Notes under the pieces: model-generated
Database searches by the model: none
The model's input: the letters and a program-made list of their open reading frames with translations, nothing else
What the model was told of the DNA's origin: nothing
Translations under genes and position numbers: made by a program
Shown: positions 18,920 through 33,500 of the stretch, in pieces
Position numbering within the stretch: the stretch's first letter is position 1
Layout: the number at the start of each line of letters is the position of its first letter
Origin: Plasmodium relictum
Lineage: Eukaryota; Apicomplexa; Aconoidasida; Haemosporida; Plasmodiidae
Length of the DNA stretch: 64,000 bases
NCBI RefSeq assembly: GCF_900005765.1
Contig: NW_021628759.1
Location: forward strand, 1-64,000
Direction: 5' to 3'

Positions 18920-21442
18920 ATGAAAATAATATTAAAATTTTTTTATTGCTTTATATTTAATTTTATTTGTATATGCTTTAAAATAGATCAATCATATGAA
19001 ATCAATAAAAAAAATTTATTCATACCTTCCAATAAAAATTTAATTAAAAGACATAAAGCAAGATCAAGTATATATAATTACGTAAATAGTAAACATACTG
19101 AAGAGAATGAAGCAGAAATTAGAGAAAAAATAGAAAAAGAAAATGAAAGAAGAGAAAAAATTAATACAGAAAATAATTTATTCATTAATTCTAATTTTAA
19201 ATATATAAGTAACAATATTCCAATTAATGTGGAAAAAAAATATTACTATGAAAGTTTTAAATACAGTGAAGAGATAGTGGCGTATGTGTTTTTTGTAATT
19301 AATCTATTTAAACATGAGCAATTCAAAAATAAAATTTATAAAGAATTTTTAGGAACTGAATCTTCACAAAATATAAATAAAATATATTCAGATGAATTTT
19401 TTAGTAAAAGTAATAATATTGTCGAAAGAAATAAAAAATTATTTGAAAATTTTGTAAACAAGTTTGGTGATAAATTCAAGTTTTTTAATTCTCAAGAAAA
19501 AATCCAAAGGGAAGATTGGGCTAATATGTTCAAGTTAGAACAAAATGATAAAAATAATTTTTTTAAATATATAAAAATAAAAAGTGAAAAAACCAAAGAA
19601 TATTACTTTGTTATATATTACTGCAATTGGAAATATGAATGTATGGCTCTTTATAATGCATTCCATAACATTTTAAACAATACTTATAATAATGTTAATT
19701 TTTACAATATATTTCATAATAAAGATAAAGACGAAAATATAAAAGAAGATCAAAAAAATGTAGATGAATTAAGTAAATCTGATATTGAAGAAATAAAAGA
19801 AATGTATATTAAAGATTTACAAAATAATGAAATAATGGATATAGAAAGTTTATTTAAAAAAGATGAAAAACTAAATAATACTAATGATGATCAAATACAA
19901 ACAAATTCAACTGAAAATGAACAATTAAACAAAAGCAAAGCAAACGAGGATACAAAAAATAAAAATAATGAAACTAATTCATCCCACGATGACAACACAG
20001 AGAAAAAAAATAAAACTTTTCAAGAAATAATGGAAGAAGAAAAAAAAAAATTAGATGAAGAATTTTTTTTATATGGTTATTCTAAATATGAGAACATTGA
20101 AGAAATAAAAAAAGAAGAAGAAATGATAAAACAAACAAAAAAGTTAATAGAAGAGGAAAAATTAAGCAAAACGAAATTAAACAGCGAAAGAGACTTTAAA
20201 AATATTTTAAAAAATTTTTATTTTCAAATAAAAAATTATAAGGATTATTATAATTACCATCTTGAAGAAAAAAATTTATTAATAAATGACATTAACTCGT
20301 ACAAAAATATAGAAAATATATCAAAAGAAGCATATATGAATAATAATTCAAATACTACTCAAATTATTGAAGAAATAAATAAAAAAGACAATAAAAAAGA
20401 AGTAACTGTAAACGTCATCTTTGTTAGATTAAGTAATAGTACAGTAATAGGAAAAACAAAAAATATTAAAAAAAAAATAAAAAAAAAGTGGATTTATTCT
20501 CATGAAAAAGAAATAAAATTTTACGAATTAATTTTATCTGTTATGCTTAATGAAAACATTTATTACAAAAATATACCTCATATGGATATATTTTCATTAA
20601 GTTATGATAAAAAAAAATTATATGATTTTTTTAATTTAATTAATAGTAATTTAAAGCATAGTTTTATTCATAAAAATAATGTTTACGACATATATAATAA
20701 TTTTATTAATGATCAAATGGATGTATATAATTTTAATATATATGACGAGAGTATATATAAAGAACATGAATTAGAACAAAAGAAAAATTTAAAAGATAAA
20801 TTAAGTGATAATGAAGTACAACATAAGGAATATATAGAAAATGATGATATAATTATTGAACAATTAGATTCAGAGTATGAAATAAAAGATTTAGAAAATT
20901 ATAAAGTAATATTTGATCAAAATGAAAATAATATTGGTGAAAGTAATGAAAATATGGAAAAGAAAGTTAAAGAAATAGAAAATAAAGAAATAGAAAATGA
21001 AAAAGAATTAGAAAATTTAAATAACAAAGAAAAAAAAAAAAATATTCATAGCATTAATTATAAAATTATGAAAAAAAAGCACAATAAAAAAGAAAGAAGC
21101 AAATATGAAGTTTTATTTAAACAAAAATATACAAATATATTTGTAAACAATATTAGAAATAAATTATGCATTGAAAAAATTAGTTCTATATCAAATGTTG
21201 ATATACACGCTAATTATACCATAGATATTTTTAAGGATATATCATTAAATAATATTTTTAAGAACACATATAATCATCAAAACTTTAAAGTTGATAAAAA
21301 TTATGTTTATTATTTGAATCAGAAAATCCCAAAAGAAATCTTTCCGTTTATTCTTCAGTTATCTTTGGCCTTTAAATATGAGCATACTACTATTCTATTA
21401 AATGCTCCTAAAAAAGTAGAATTTGAATTTAGAAATGTATAA
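18920..21442 (+). CDS. Unknown secretory-pathway protein with N-terminal signal sequence
   Basis: I do not recognise this 840-residue single-exon protein. It opens with a short hydrophobic segment (MKIILKFFYCFIFNFICICF, residues 1-20) like a signal peptide. A Lys/Asn/Arg-rich stretch (about 25-60) follows, the two-part layout of apicoplast-targeted proteins, so export or apicoplast import is possible. Residues about 110-250 look folded (SEEIVAYVFFVINLFKHEQF, YYFVIYYCNWKYECMALYNAF). A Glu/Lys-rich, coiled-coil-prone region runs about 280-430, a second ordered block about 490-610, and another charged linker 615-715. The C terminus (about 715-840, ending LAFKYEHTTILLNAPKKVEFEF) is again ordered. 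There is no transmembrane segment apart from the signal. It faces CBP80 tail to tail. Confidence 0.8.
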   Translation: MKIILKFFYCFIFNFICICFKIDQSYEINKKNLFIPSNKNLIKRHKARSSIYNYVNSKHTEENEAEIREKIEKENERREKINTENNLFINSNFKYISNNIPINVEKKYYYESFKYSEEIVAYVFFVINLFKHEQFKNKIYKEFLGTESSQNINKIYSDEFFSKSNNIVERNKKLFENFVNKFGDKFKFFNSQEKIQREDWANMFKLEQNDKNNFFKYIKIKSEKTKEYYFVIYYCNWKYECMALYNAFHNILNNTYNNVNFYNIFHNKDKDENIKEDQKNVDELSKSDIEEIKEMYIKDLQNNEIMDIESLFKKDEKLNNTNDDQIQTNSTENEQLNKSKANEDTKNKNNETNSSHDDNTEKKNKTFQEIMEEEKKKLDEEFFLYGYSKYENIEEIKKEEEMIKQTKKLIEEEKLSKTKLNSERDFKNILKNFYFQIKNYKDYYNYHLEEKNLLINDINSYKNIENISKEAYMNNNSNTTQIIEEINKKDNKKEVTVNVIFVRLSNSTVIGKTKNIKKKIKKKWIYSHEKEIKFYELILSVMLNENIYYKNIPHMDIFSLSYDKKKLYDFFNLINSNLKHSFIHKNNVYDIYNNFINDQMDVYNFNIYDESIYKEHELEQKKNLKDKLSDNEVQHKEYIENDDIIIEQLDSEYEIKDLENYKVIFDQNENNIGESNENMEKKVKEIENKEIENEKELENLNNKEKKKNIHSINYKIMKKKHNKKERSKYEVLFKQKYTNIFVNNIRNKLCIEKISSISNVDIHANYTIDIFKDISLNNIFKNTYNHQNFKVDKNYVYYLNQKIPKEIFPFILQLSLAFKYEHTTILLNAPKKVEFEFRNV

Positions 21443-22424
21443 ATAAAAATATTACACCCGCATATAATAAAAATGAAGTTCTCAAAAATATATATAAAAA
21501 GGAATGAACAAAAGATATTTTTATATATCATAATATTTCAGAACCCACTTAGAAATATTAAATAATTAATTTGCTATAAAGAAAAAAATCAAATAATTTT
21601 TAAACTTTTATTTTTTTAAGTATTTTTATATCTTTTTAAAAATTGCAAGAACACGCGTGGAAAATCAGGTGTATATTGCAGTAGCTACTTTAAAATAATA
21701 TAAATTGTAAAATATTCAAAGAATAGAATCATTTAAATAATAATAAAGACGTTCTTTAAAAAATAATATTTTTATGTTTATATTATCTTAAAGTTAAATT
21801 AAGAAAGAAAAAATTTTATAATAAAATTAAAAATTGTTTAATATTTTAAACTTTTGTCTAATTTAAACTAATAGAATAATACTTCATTAGAATTAAAAAA
21901 TTAAAATTTTTTCCAATTTTTACTTTATACATAAAATGTTCAATTTTATTATATATTTTTTTATTTTTTTTTTAATTTTTCATCTATTTAAAATTTCATT
22001 ATTTTCTCACCATAAATTTCCCTTAGAATAATAAAAAAACTTTTTTTTTATTTATTATTATGAAGTTAAACTTTGAACCTATATAAAAATTCGTCAACTA
22101 CAATATTTTTTAAATATTTATAAATATTTTCAGTAACATTTAAATAATTTATTTTTTTCTAAAAAAAAAATAATGAATTCATAATATCAACAGAAAAATA
22201 TTTAAAATTAACTTTAAGAAAAAATAAAGCCAAAAAAATTTTTTTCTTTTTTATATATATCGATATGTTCATAACAATTTTTATATAATACATTTATATT
22301 TCTTCAAATTAATTATATTTTGTTAATAAAAGAATAAAAAATGTATTTAAAAAAAAAAAAAAAAATTGGCATTTTATTTTTTTTTCCAGATTTATTTAAC
22401 AATTAATTTATTTATAATTTATAA
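21443..22424. other. Convergent intergenic region
   Basis: This lies between the 3' ends of the unknown secretory protein and CBP80. It is mostly AT-rich. A patch at about 21645-21695 (gcaagaacacgcgtgg, then gtgtatattgcagtagctac) is notably richer in G and C than anything nearby and might be a small RNA or processing signal. Confidence 0.45.
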
Positions 22425-25400
22425 TTATTTTTCTTTTTTCTTTTTTTTTAAGCTTGCATACTTAAAAATAGTTGCTAATTCTAATAATTCCGATTCAAAG
22501 TTATTTTCATGACATAATTGTAAAAATTGATCGACATCAACATATTCAAGATAAGTTCTTAGAAACACTAATGATTCTTTCAATAATTCTTTACTCATGT
22601 ATGAATTACTTTCATTTTTTAGTTTCATCATTTTATGACAAAGCATAATAACTGTTTCATTTGTTAAATGAAAAATTTTTTGAACTAACTGATTTTTTTT
22701 ATCTTCTAACTGTTTTATTAATACTTCATTTTCATTTTTATTTTGTTTTCTTTTCAATTTATTTTTTTCCATATCATTAAATTCTTTTTTTGTTATTAAA
22801 TTATCTATACACTCGTACATTAAGCGTAAAACATAATATTCATCTACAAAAAAAATAAAATAAATAAATATGTAAATAAATATATATATATATACAACAA
22901 AAAATAAAATAAAAATAGACAAAATGAAGGCACAGTGAATATATGTTGGTATTTTTACCTAAGTTAGAATCATCTAATTTATTAAAAATAAAATGAATAA
23001 CAGATAATTCATCAACTATTTGGTTTTCAATTAATATATTAACGATTACATTTAAAAGAACAGAATTGTTAAAATATGAATAAACAGTATTTATTATTTC
23101 TATATCAAACTGTTTTTTATCATTTTCTGATTGAAAACAACCCGAGTCTTTATAGTTTAAAAATATGACTGCATGATTATTAAAAACTTTTTTTAAAGAA
23201 GAAACATTTGAAGAATCAAAAAATATCAATGACTTAAAAAAAAGGATTAAAATATCATATCTGCTCCAACAGATAGAATCTACATCAAAATCCTTTTCAA
23301 ATATATTATTATCAAAAATATTTTCATCTAAATTATCCCTTGATATTCCATGTAATTTATCAATACTTTTTTTTATATTTTCAAAAAAGGGAGGAATTTT
23401 GTTTAAGTGAGGTTTTTCAATTAAGTAATTCATAAAACATTGGATAATTACATTAATTAGATTTTTAAAATTACTTAGAGAGTTTTCAGTGTTATCTTCT
23501 TTCTCCAAATCATAATTTTGATCTTCGATATTGTTAATCTCATAAAAACAAAATTTTAATACTTCATTAAAAATAGAAAATTCATGAAAATCTTGATATT
23601 TTTTGTCATTAGAACATTTAAATCCATTACAGTAACTTATAACAACTCTTGGTAGTAAATTTTCAACTTCATTTTTATAAACTAAGGAACAAGATTTAAA
23701 AAATAAATTTCTAGTCCATTTTCGACGATATTTATTTTTCACATTATACATTAAATTTGTAAATTTCTTTAAATTTTCTCCTATATCTAATTTTTCTAAT
23801 TCTTCCTTAAAAATAGAATAATCAAAATCATTTTCATTACTATCGTTTTCATCATCATCACTTTCATCATAATCACATTCCTCTTTATCATTTTCATCAT
23901 AATCATTACCTTCATCAGGGCTATATTTCACATCAGCTTCAATACAAAAAGGTATTTTGAAATCATTATTTCTCAATTCATTCAAAGTTTTTTCATTTTT
24001 TTTTAGTATAACTTGATTTCTTTTTGTACTATTGCAATTTCTTGAATATTCATTTATCTGTTCTTCATCTGCTTGTTCTTTAATTTCTGTATCATCTATT
24101 TCTTCTTTTCTTTCTTTTTTGTGTACACTCAATTCTTCTTTTTCTTTTGTTAAATTGTTATCTAATTTTTGCATTTCTTCTTCTTGAACTTTTAGAATCT
24201 TATTCATATCATTATATTTTCTTTTGAAAAAATTTTCTTTATTCTTCATCAATTTATTTTCATATACAAAGAAGGATAGCATATAAATACATAACTCCAT
24301 GAATAGATAAAAAGATTCATTATCTAATTTCCCAATTTGTTTTAAAATAAATTTAATACATCTAATAATTATACTTGCTAGATTTTTGTTTATTAATAAT
24401 AATCTATGAATTAATGATATATAAAAATAATAATCTTTTTCATTAAAGGAAGATAGTAATTTATTTATAATGCATTCGATTAATACATTATTATATAATT
24501 TACTTTGTAATTGAACGTATATACCCAATATTTTTGAGCTAAACTCAACGCTGTTTTTATATAACTCAATAATATGCAGAATATGCTCCTGCATCAGCCA
24601 TATATCATGTATATTTTTATTATCATCACTTTTTGTTCTAAAATTGATTTGTAGACTACTTATATATTGATCGCACTCATAATTAACAAGATATTCTATA
24701 TTAATACATTTTTCAATTATTTTTTGTAAATTCATATCTTTATTTTTTGAATTAAATAATAATAATTCATCATTGCTATTGTTATCATTAAAATTAATAT
24801 TACTGTTAACATCATCGGTATTATTATTATCTTTTTCATTATTATAACTTTGATTATTAATATTACTCATGCTATCACTCAATAAATTATCTTCATTAGA
24901 TTTTTTTGGGCTATTTTCACCATTTAAAAATATTTCTTGAAATATTTGTTTTTGATAAAATCTATGAGTTGCTACACTTTTTAAATTATTCTGTATATAA
25001 TTTTTTAAGGCATCCTTTAAATAAAATAATCTATCATAAAAATTATCACTATGAATAGTACTATTAATGTAAATGTATATGTATTCAATTGTAACTATAT
25101 CATTATTATCTATATCTATGTTATCTATACAATTTTGCCTTTTTTCCATTAAATCAAAACATTTATTCAATATATTGTCTAATTCATCTTTATTTTTGTC
25201 ATATATTTGTTTGGATATATAAAAAAAATTACTTAAAAATATATATAAAATATTATCTCCTCTTATAAATTTTTTTTCTTTATATAATTCATTGCACAAT
25301 TCATATATGTTTTTAAATAAATTTAAACAGTAACTAAAATCAAAAAAATAACAGCAACTTAAGCCTATTATACATCTAAACCACAGCAAACAATGTAATA

Positions 25401-25677
25401 AATTCTTTTTTATGAAAACTTCAATATTATGATTTAATTTTAATAAAATCTGCAATTTCATTTTTTTATCATTTTTCGTTATTATTCCCAAAATTGTTGC
25501 ATAAATTCCAATTTTTACTGGCATATAAAAAATGCATTCCAAAATTGTATCAATACATTGGCTTATTTTACTTTTTAATATTCTTTTACATAACTGAAAA
25601 ATATCATCACTATCTATTAATTTATCACCTATTTTAATTATCTCATTTTTTATAATATGTAACTCTATTTCTTCCAT
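22425..25677 (-). CDS. Nuclear cap-binding protein subunit 1 (CBP80/NCBP1)
   Basis: CBP80 is the large subunit of the nuclear cap-binding complex. With CBP20 it holds the 5' cap of nascent mRNA and links it to splicing and export. Two exons are inferred: 25677-22959 and 22843-22425 (115-bp intron, phase 1), for 1045 residues against about 790 in human; Asn-rich (about 255-300) and acidic (about 590-640) inserts account for the difference. The N-terminal MIF4G-like helical domain is clear (KIGIYATILGIITKND, then the region ending LDNILNKCFDLMEK). The third helical domain gives the best match: SSLKKVFNNHAVIFLNY, then NILIENQIVDELSVIHFIF, which corresponds to the human 'MIRTQIVDCAAVANWIF' region and runs across the splice junction into exon 2. 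The C terminus is a lysine tail. The ATG at 25677 follows A tracts. Confidence 0.82.
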
Positions 25678-27570
25678 CGGTTAAAAAAAAAAAAATAAAC
25701 ACCCTCTTAATTTATAATAGACTTAAAACTATTATTAAATAAAAAAAAAAAAAAAAATTAAATACATAAATGAGAAAAAAAACTATTTTTTTTAAAAAAA
25801 ATTATATGATGAAATACAGTGCTAATTAAAATTATAAATATAAAAAAATTTGCAAAATGTATAAAAAATTGAAAAAAAATAAAAATTTTAAATAATAAAA
25901 TATAAAAAACAAATTAAGTTAAAAATTATAAATTATAAGAACTATGTTAAAAATATATATGAAGAAAATTTATAATAAACATAAATAGCTATATTAAAAT
26001 AATACCATGAATAAATGTATGAATAAAAAATTTTCAAAAATATATACAGAAATTATCAGTATAAAAAAAAAATTGTATGCAATATAATAATATAAATAAA
26101 ATTTAAAAGGAAATTGAAAAAAATAAAAAGCTTTTTCTATTGAAGTTATGATAAAATACTTAATATTTTTTTTTAAAAGAAAAATCATAAATCATGAAAA
26201 AATTAACACAATGTCATAGAATATAAATATCATAAAAATATTAAAAAAAAATAGTGTAGAATAAACAGTAATTATATAAAATGATTATTCTATCAAATAA
26301 TATATATAAAAAAAAAAAAAAAATAATATAATAAAATATTGAATAAAAAAAATAATAAATTTCTTAGAAAAAAAAATTAACAATAACCTAAATATCATAA
26401 AGAAATAAGAATTATTTCTTGAAATATAATTTTTTAAAAAATGAACTTGTATGCATAAATAGAAATAATTATCATAAATAAAAAAAAATTATATCGCATC
26501 AATATATGTAAAATTTAATTATATTTCATTTAAAAATTAATACCAAAAAAAAAAAAAAAAATAATAAAATCGTTTCAAATTTATTAATTATTATTTATAA
26601 ACATACAATAATTCTTTAAATATAATCAGTAAAATTAAAAGTTATAATAGCATAGGAAATATCCAATTTTTTATAAAATGTATAATACCATTATAAATTT
26701 TTTTTTTATTTTCCTTTATAATTCTACATTCATTTGAAATTCACCGTATATTATTACAAAATATATATATATTACTTTAATTATTAATACAAATTGTATT
26801 TTTAAGATTTTGTAATATTTATTGTTAAAATTTAAAATAAACATGAAAAGTATTATAATCTTTCTTCCAATTTTTTTATATTTTTATCTATAGTATTATT
26901 TTTAAGAAAAGTAAAAAAAACAGTATTCACATTAGTTATAATAAAAAAAAAAGTCTACGTACTCATAGAATATAATATAGTAACTTCCTAAACACATAAA
27001 AACTTATAACTTCCTTTTACATCTTTATTCATTAATACTATTTTTTTTTTTTTTTAATTATTAAACTAAAATATTTTATTCTTATTTATAGTTATACAAT
27101 TGTATTTAGAAAAAAAAGAAAAAAAGGAAAAATATATTTTTTTAAAGAATGATTCAAAAAATAACTAAAATTAATTAAACAAAAATTATAAAATTCCTGC
27201 AAAATATGTTATTTAATTTATCATAAGAGTTATGTCTTAAATTTCCCCTAAAATTCAAAGAAACGTTTCATATGCTTTATAATTTTATTCTGTTTTTTTA
27301 GTTCATTAAAACATTAGAAATGCAACAAATATATATATATTAAAAAATAAGCCATTTAAAAGGCAAGTATAAATATAAAATAAAATAATAAAAACTAAAA
27401 TTATCAAAGAAAGAAAAATTATAATAAGTAATATAATAAAATATATGTTAAAATGTGAGTTATTCTATAAACGTATTTGTTTATAATACATAAAAACTAT
27501 TTTGAAATTTTATTTATTTACATACTTTATATGAGCGTAAGAAACAAAACAACTTAAAGTTTTTTTTTTC
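25678..27570. other. Intergenic region between two minus-strand genes
   Basis: It holds the CBP80 promoter side and the 3' end of the Ecm29-like gene. It is dense in A and T tracts, with no gene, RNA or repeat family seen. An open frame at 25994-26188 on the minus strand is low-complexity. Confidence 0.5.
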
Positions 27571-30500
27571 TTATAAAAAAAAGTGAGGAAAATTCAGCAT
27601 GATTGAATATTTTAAATTTTGAATAATATAATTGGGAAATGCTAATTCTTTAGATTTTTCTCTAATTTTAAAAAACATGACGAATATAAAATTAGGAGAA
27701 TCTTTTCTATTATCATTAGACTCATCATAATAATTATAAAATTCATTAATTTTAATATCCAAATAAATGTTTCTATCATTTTCATTTTTATAGCTGTATG
27801 AATTATAGATACACAACAATATATTTAATATATGCATCAAATGTTCAAAAACCTTTTTAGTTTTATTTGTTTTGATCAATAAGTAAATATAGTTATAAAT
27901 TTTTTCCCATGTCTTTGTATTACCTACTTCAAAAAAGTATATTTTATTATAAAACATAAATTGAAAAAATGTTTTTATTAAACTTAATATATTATAATTA
28001 TTCTTGCTATTCTCAAATAAAATGAATAATAGTTTTCTCAAATAATCAAAAAACTCTTCTTTAATATTTGAGTACAAATTTTTATTAATTTCTAAAACTT
28101 CAATTGTTTCATCATCTCTTAAATTTCTATTGTTGTCATTCAAACTTTCACTTCGATTATCATTTATATACTTATATATCCCTTTAGATGGCAAAATATC
28201 GACGAAATTATTTTTTTCAACGTCTACCTTTATATTATTGTTAAAAAAATTATTTTCATAAAAATAAATATTCTTAAAAATATCTTCTTCATTACTAATT
28301 TTATCTATATCAAAAATATAGCTATTCAAATTATCCATTTTTATAAACTTATTTAAAAATTCAAAATTAAAAAAATTTAACCATACATTTAAGTTATTTT
28401 TAACCAAAAAAAAAGAGAATATACAAATACTTAATTTAGAAAAATGGAGATAAAAATTACTATCATAATTATCTATTTCATAACTATTTTTAAAATAAAT
28501 ATTCATAAAAAAAGTGATACATTTATATAATTTTACAAAATTAAAATTTCTAATAAAAAAAGAAGGAATATTAAAAAGAAAAATATACATATGTTGAAAT
28601 ATTTCATAGTCTTTAACTTTAATAAAAACATCTAAGATGTCATCAAAAGTATAATATAATTCACATAAATCAATATCCACTTTTTTTTCAGATATGTTAA
28701 TATAATTTTTTATATTTAATAAATTTTCTTTTTGTTTTCTTCTAAATATTAATAAGAAGATAAAATTAAGAGATTTTAAAATGGGAAAAATTATAAAATG
28801 ATTAATATCACTGTTTGAATATTCCCTCAATAAACTTTTTAATTTTACATATAAATCTAAAAAATTATGTATATTTCCTGAATCTAATTCATCATAATTA
28901 TCACTTTTATAAATGTCAATAAATGATTCAATAAAATTATCCATCGATATTAAAGAAGCTTTCTTATCTTTCAAAAATTTAGAGTCAATAAAAATATGGA
29001 ATTCTTCAATATATTCATTAAAAAATTTATAAAAATGAAAAATATTTCTTTTTTGCAAAATTTCATAAACATTTTTATAATTTTCACAATTTTTAATATT
29101 CATGATAATAAAACTCCTTGAAATCAATTTTGATTCTATTTTTACTAATAATCTTTTATTTTCCTCATCAAATAATTTTTTTCTATTAAATTCTTTTTTC
29201 AATATATTAATAATTTCTTTAGTTATAATGTCTATTATGCTACATATAAGTGGCATATTTATGGTACCTTCATATTTAAATGAATTTAATTTTCCTTTTA
29301 TTTCATTTTTTATCATATTTTCAACATTTTCATATTCATCTACTACTAAATAATTATTTTCATTAATATAAGAAATAATATTGTAGCATATTATCTTTGA
29401 ATTATCTTTTATTTCTTCAATTAATTTTGAAAACATTTCACTAGATAAATCATCATTAAATATATCCTTATCCATACTTTCTAAATAAGTACTTTCTTTC
29501 TGAATTATCATTTTAAAGTTATTTATTTTCAAGAATTCTTTTATATCATCTATTACACTATTAATAATTTTCATTTCTTCAAATATTCTAATATTATCTA
29601 CCTTCTTTTTATCTCTAAAAATTTGTTCATCGTCTAAATCAATAAGTAAATTTTTTTTTAACAGATATAAAATGATGATACTGGAATAATTTCTAATATT
29701 TTGAATATCTCCAACATTTATATATAATTCGGAATGATCTTTTAATAAGTGAGAATTCACAAATTTTATATAATGATAAAATGGAATATTATTTACTAAA
29801 TAATAAAGCAAATCATTTACATAAACTAAATAATTCTTATGTAAATTTTTTGAAATAAAATCAGAAATGATACCAAAAACATTTATGTATAAATTAACAA
29901 TCAAAAATATATTATCTGATAATGCTTCATATCTAATTAACAGTTTAATAATTGTAAAAGAAATATTACTTAAAATAAATTTATCATTGCTATGATTTAA
30001 TAAAGTCAAAATATATTTTATTGTTTCCTCAACATCTGAAGCGTGACTATAGTTACCTACTATTTTCTCTAAAACTTCTTTCTGCTTATCTGAATTATTA
30101 TATTTAGCCAATTTTCCAAAAAAAATTTCTTTTTCCTTATAAGTCTCATTCTCATTCTTATTATCATTTATTTTTAATTCATTATAGTTGTTTTCAAGTT
30201 TTTCACTATTTGTTATATAAAATTCTAATAAAATTTTTAAATTAAAATTAATATTAACGCATGAAATTATACAACTATTTAAACAGTCTATAAAATATAA
30301 CTCCAATTTTTTGTCACCTATTTTTTTCTTATGATATTGCAGTAATCTAAATATAATTACATTTATATTACTTATATTATTAAAAACTTCTTTATTTATA
30401 TCATCAAAATATTCATCATTTATGTCGTTATAATTTTTTATATTTATATTACTATAAAAGCTTTTATATAGCTTTTCATAATCATCTTTATTTCCATCTT

Positions 30501-33500
30501 CATAAATATCTTTGTTTCTATTATAGCACAAAAAAATATTAGTCTCAATTTTATCTTCTAAACTCAATTGTTCAAAAATATTTGAAAATTTAATACAACA
30601 GCTTTTGAAAGTATTTAAGAATGTTATGCATAATTTTATATCCAAAATATATGAATTTATTATAGTACATATGAAAAACAAATAATAAAAAATTTCTTGT
30701 GCAAAAATCTTTAAATCCATTTTATTCAGAAATTCAATCAAGAATCTTAATATGGCTTCATTTATTATTTCATTATTAGTTAAAAAAAAATTTGTTAATT
30801 CTATATTAAGTGCATTTATACAACAAATAGATTCAGTAACTTCATAATTCATTTTTAAGAAATCCTTTTCTATTTTAATCATAGTTTTGCTTACATCTTT
30901 TATTGATACAAACTGAAATATTTTAAATTTAATTATTTCATTACGAGCTTTTATCTCACTGATTAATAATTTTTTATAAATATATTTTACGATAATACAA
31001 AATCTCTTATTTACTTTTTTAAAATCAAATACATTGTCTATATCATCACGAAAAAAAGGTATATTACATAATTCTTTTTCATTTTTACTAAAATTATCTA
31101 TAACATTATTAGTTTTATTTAATAAGTGAGAAATCTCATAACTCTTATCATATATAAAATCAGGAAAAAAAAAGAATTCTTTTATTTTTTTATCGTAATT
31201 AAATATCATTAAATCAGAGTATTGCATAAATAAAAATATATATATATAGTTAAAACAATATCTACTTAAACAAATGTAATGATTAATTAAATCGTAATTT
31301 CCTTCATTATTAATATTTTCATATATATTTTTTAAGACATAGTCTTTTTTACATTCAAATTTTTTTATTTCAGTTATAAAAGTGTCATCTACTTCCCTCT
31401 CTTTTTTTCTAAGAAGAATTTTATAAAGTGAATTATCACCAATATTATTAAAAAAGTTATATAGAGTCTCTACATATTTTTCTATTGTGAATTTATCTAC
31501 TTTTTTCATATACATATTGTTATATATATTTTTATCTGACTTTTCATATGTACTATTTAGTTCATCTATATTTTCTTCATAGAAAATGGATAGACTATTA
31601 AAATATGATTTTCCCTTATTAAGAAATGTAAAATCTATATTTTTCATTTCTTTCTTTTTATGAATATTGTTCTTTATATTTATTTTACATTCAGGACAAT
31701 CAACTGTATTTATACTTTTAAATTCTATTTTATTTAAACTATTTGTATTAGTTTTCTTATTATTTAAAAAAAAATCTACTTTAGCTATGTGTTTAATATC
31801 ACTATTACATTGTTCTTTTTTTAAAAATTTAAAATTTTTTTCTAATAGATAAATATCATTAATATTCAAATTGCATTGAATAGAAAGAGAAAAAAACAAA
31901 ACACTTAAACCTAAAAAACTATATTCAGAATATATATCACTTCTTATTTTAATAATAGACATAAAAAAATCCCCAATTGCACAAGCATTTTCTTTTATAT
32001 ATTCTAAAAATGGGTTATAATATATTATGTAAAACATAATTATACACACAAATTTATTTCTAGTTTCTATATGATCACAATCTGATGAATATTTACAACT
32101 ATCGAAAATATATTTTAAAAAATCATATGATACATGATTTGAATTTATTTGATCTAATTTTAAAAATATATGAGATATATAATGAGCATATAATTTTTGA
32201 ATTTGAAATTGTTCTAAATGTAAAGTGCATTTTATGTCTTCTTTCAATAATGTATTAATATTTTTATCTTTTAAAGTTGGTAAACAACTTAAAAATTTTA
32301 ATATATTTTTTACCAATGACAAATTTTTATTAATATCTTCCTTTGCATAATATAATATTTTCATAAATATACGAGTTATATAAGGATAAATAAATATATA
32401 ATCATCGCTTGAATGTTTCAATTTCGCATAACTATTTTCTCTTATTATATTTTTCCAGCTATGTAAAAGATTTTTAGAAAAAAAAGTTAGATAAAAGAAA
32501 TTAATGCAATATTTAAAAATTATATTTTCAAAGTTTTTATTTTCCGTTATATAGTTGAAATATATATAAAGAAAATAATTCGTAATTTTTTCTAAAATAC
32601 CATAATATTTTTTATAAAAGACCTTCTCTTTTTTTATAAGGTTACCAAAAAAAAATATAAGGGAGCATGTCATATTAATTTCCTTCTTACTATTTATATC
32701 TATCTTTTCAAAGTTCATAGAAATGAGAAAATTGATAAGGTTATCAAATGATATACAATTATTTTCTTTCTTTAGCATATATATTTTTGTTAATAATTTA
32801 CTAGTTGCTTTTATTAATTTATTATTTTCAGTATATAACAGGTTATTTAAAATTAAATGCAATCTTCGTTCTATTAAAATTTGTATATTACTATATATGA
32901 TTTGACTATTTTTTAAAACATTATCTTTACAATTCTTTGAATTTTCTAATTTTTCTGAGTTACTTAAAAAATTTTTCAAATTTTTTATAACTGATAAAAA
33001 AATAGTGCAGTATAATATAAAATTATCAACTTTTAAAATATTCTCAAAGTTTACTGTATGTAATAAAAATATATCTAAGATTAAAATTGTATAATTAATG
33101 CTTTCTGTAAATGAAAAATACGTAAAATTTATATTATCTATATACTTAATTAAATTATGTAAATGTTGTATATTAAAATTTTGGTAATTTATATTTGAAT
33201 ATTCTATAAGAGATTCCATATCATTTATTAAAAAGAAATTATTGTACATTGTTGTATAATCTAAGTTATCTTTTGTGTCATTATTTTCATTTTCATAAAG
33301 AATTTTATCTTCATTTTTTTTTTGATTAATACATATATTACTGGTGAAAAAATTAATTGTATCTATATCCTTAATATTAAACAATTTTTTGGAAATAAAA
33401 AAAATGTACTTATCAAATGATAACTTGCTTTCCTTATATAAATTTAAGTAATCTTTTGCAACATCAGATAAAATAATATCATTACTATTCTCATATAATA

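Noticed and set aside
22425-22922. Separate 165-residue gene downstream of CBP80
   Set aside because: Its first residues are intron sequence. From 22843 it continues the CBP80 frame after a clean splice and completes the C-terminal helical domain.
25994-26188. Minus-strand 64-codon hydrophobic frame
   Set aside because: Composition is what AT-rich non-coding DNA gives by chance; no conserved feature.
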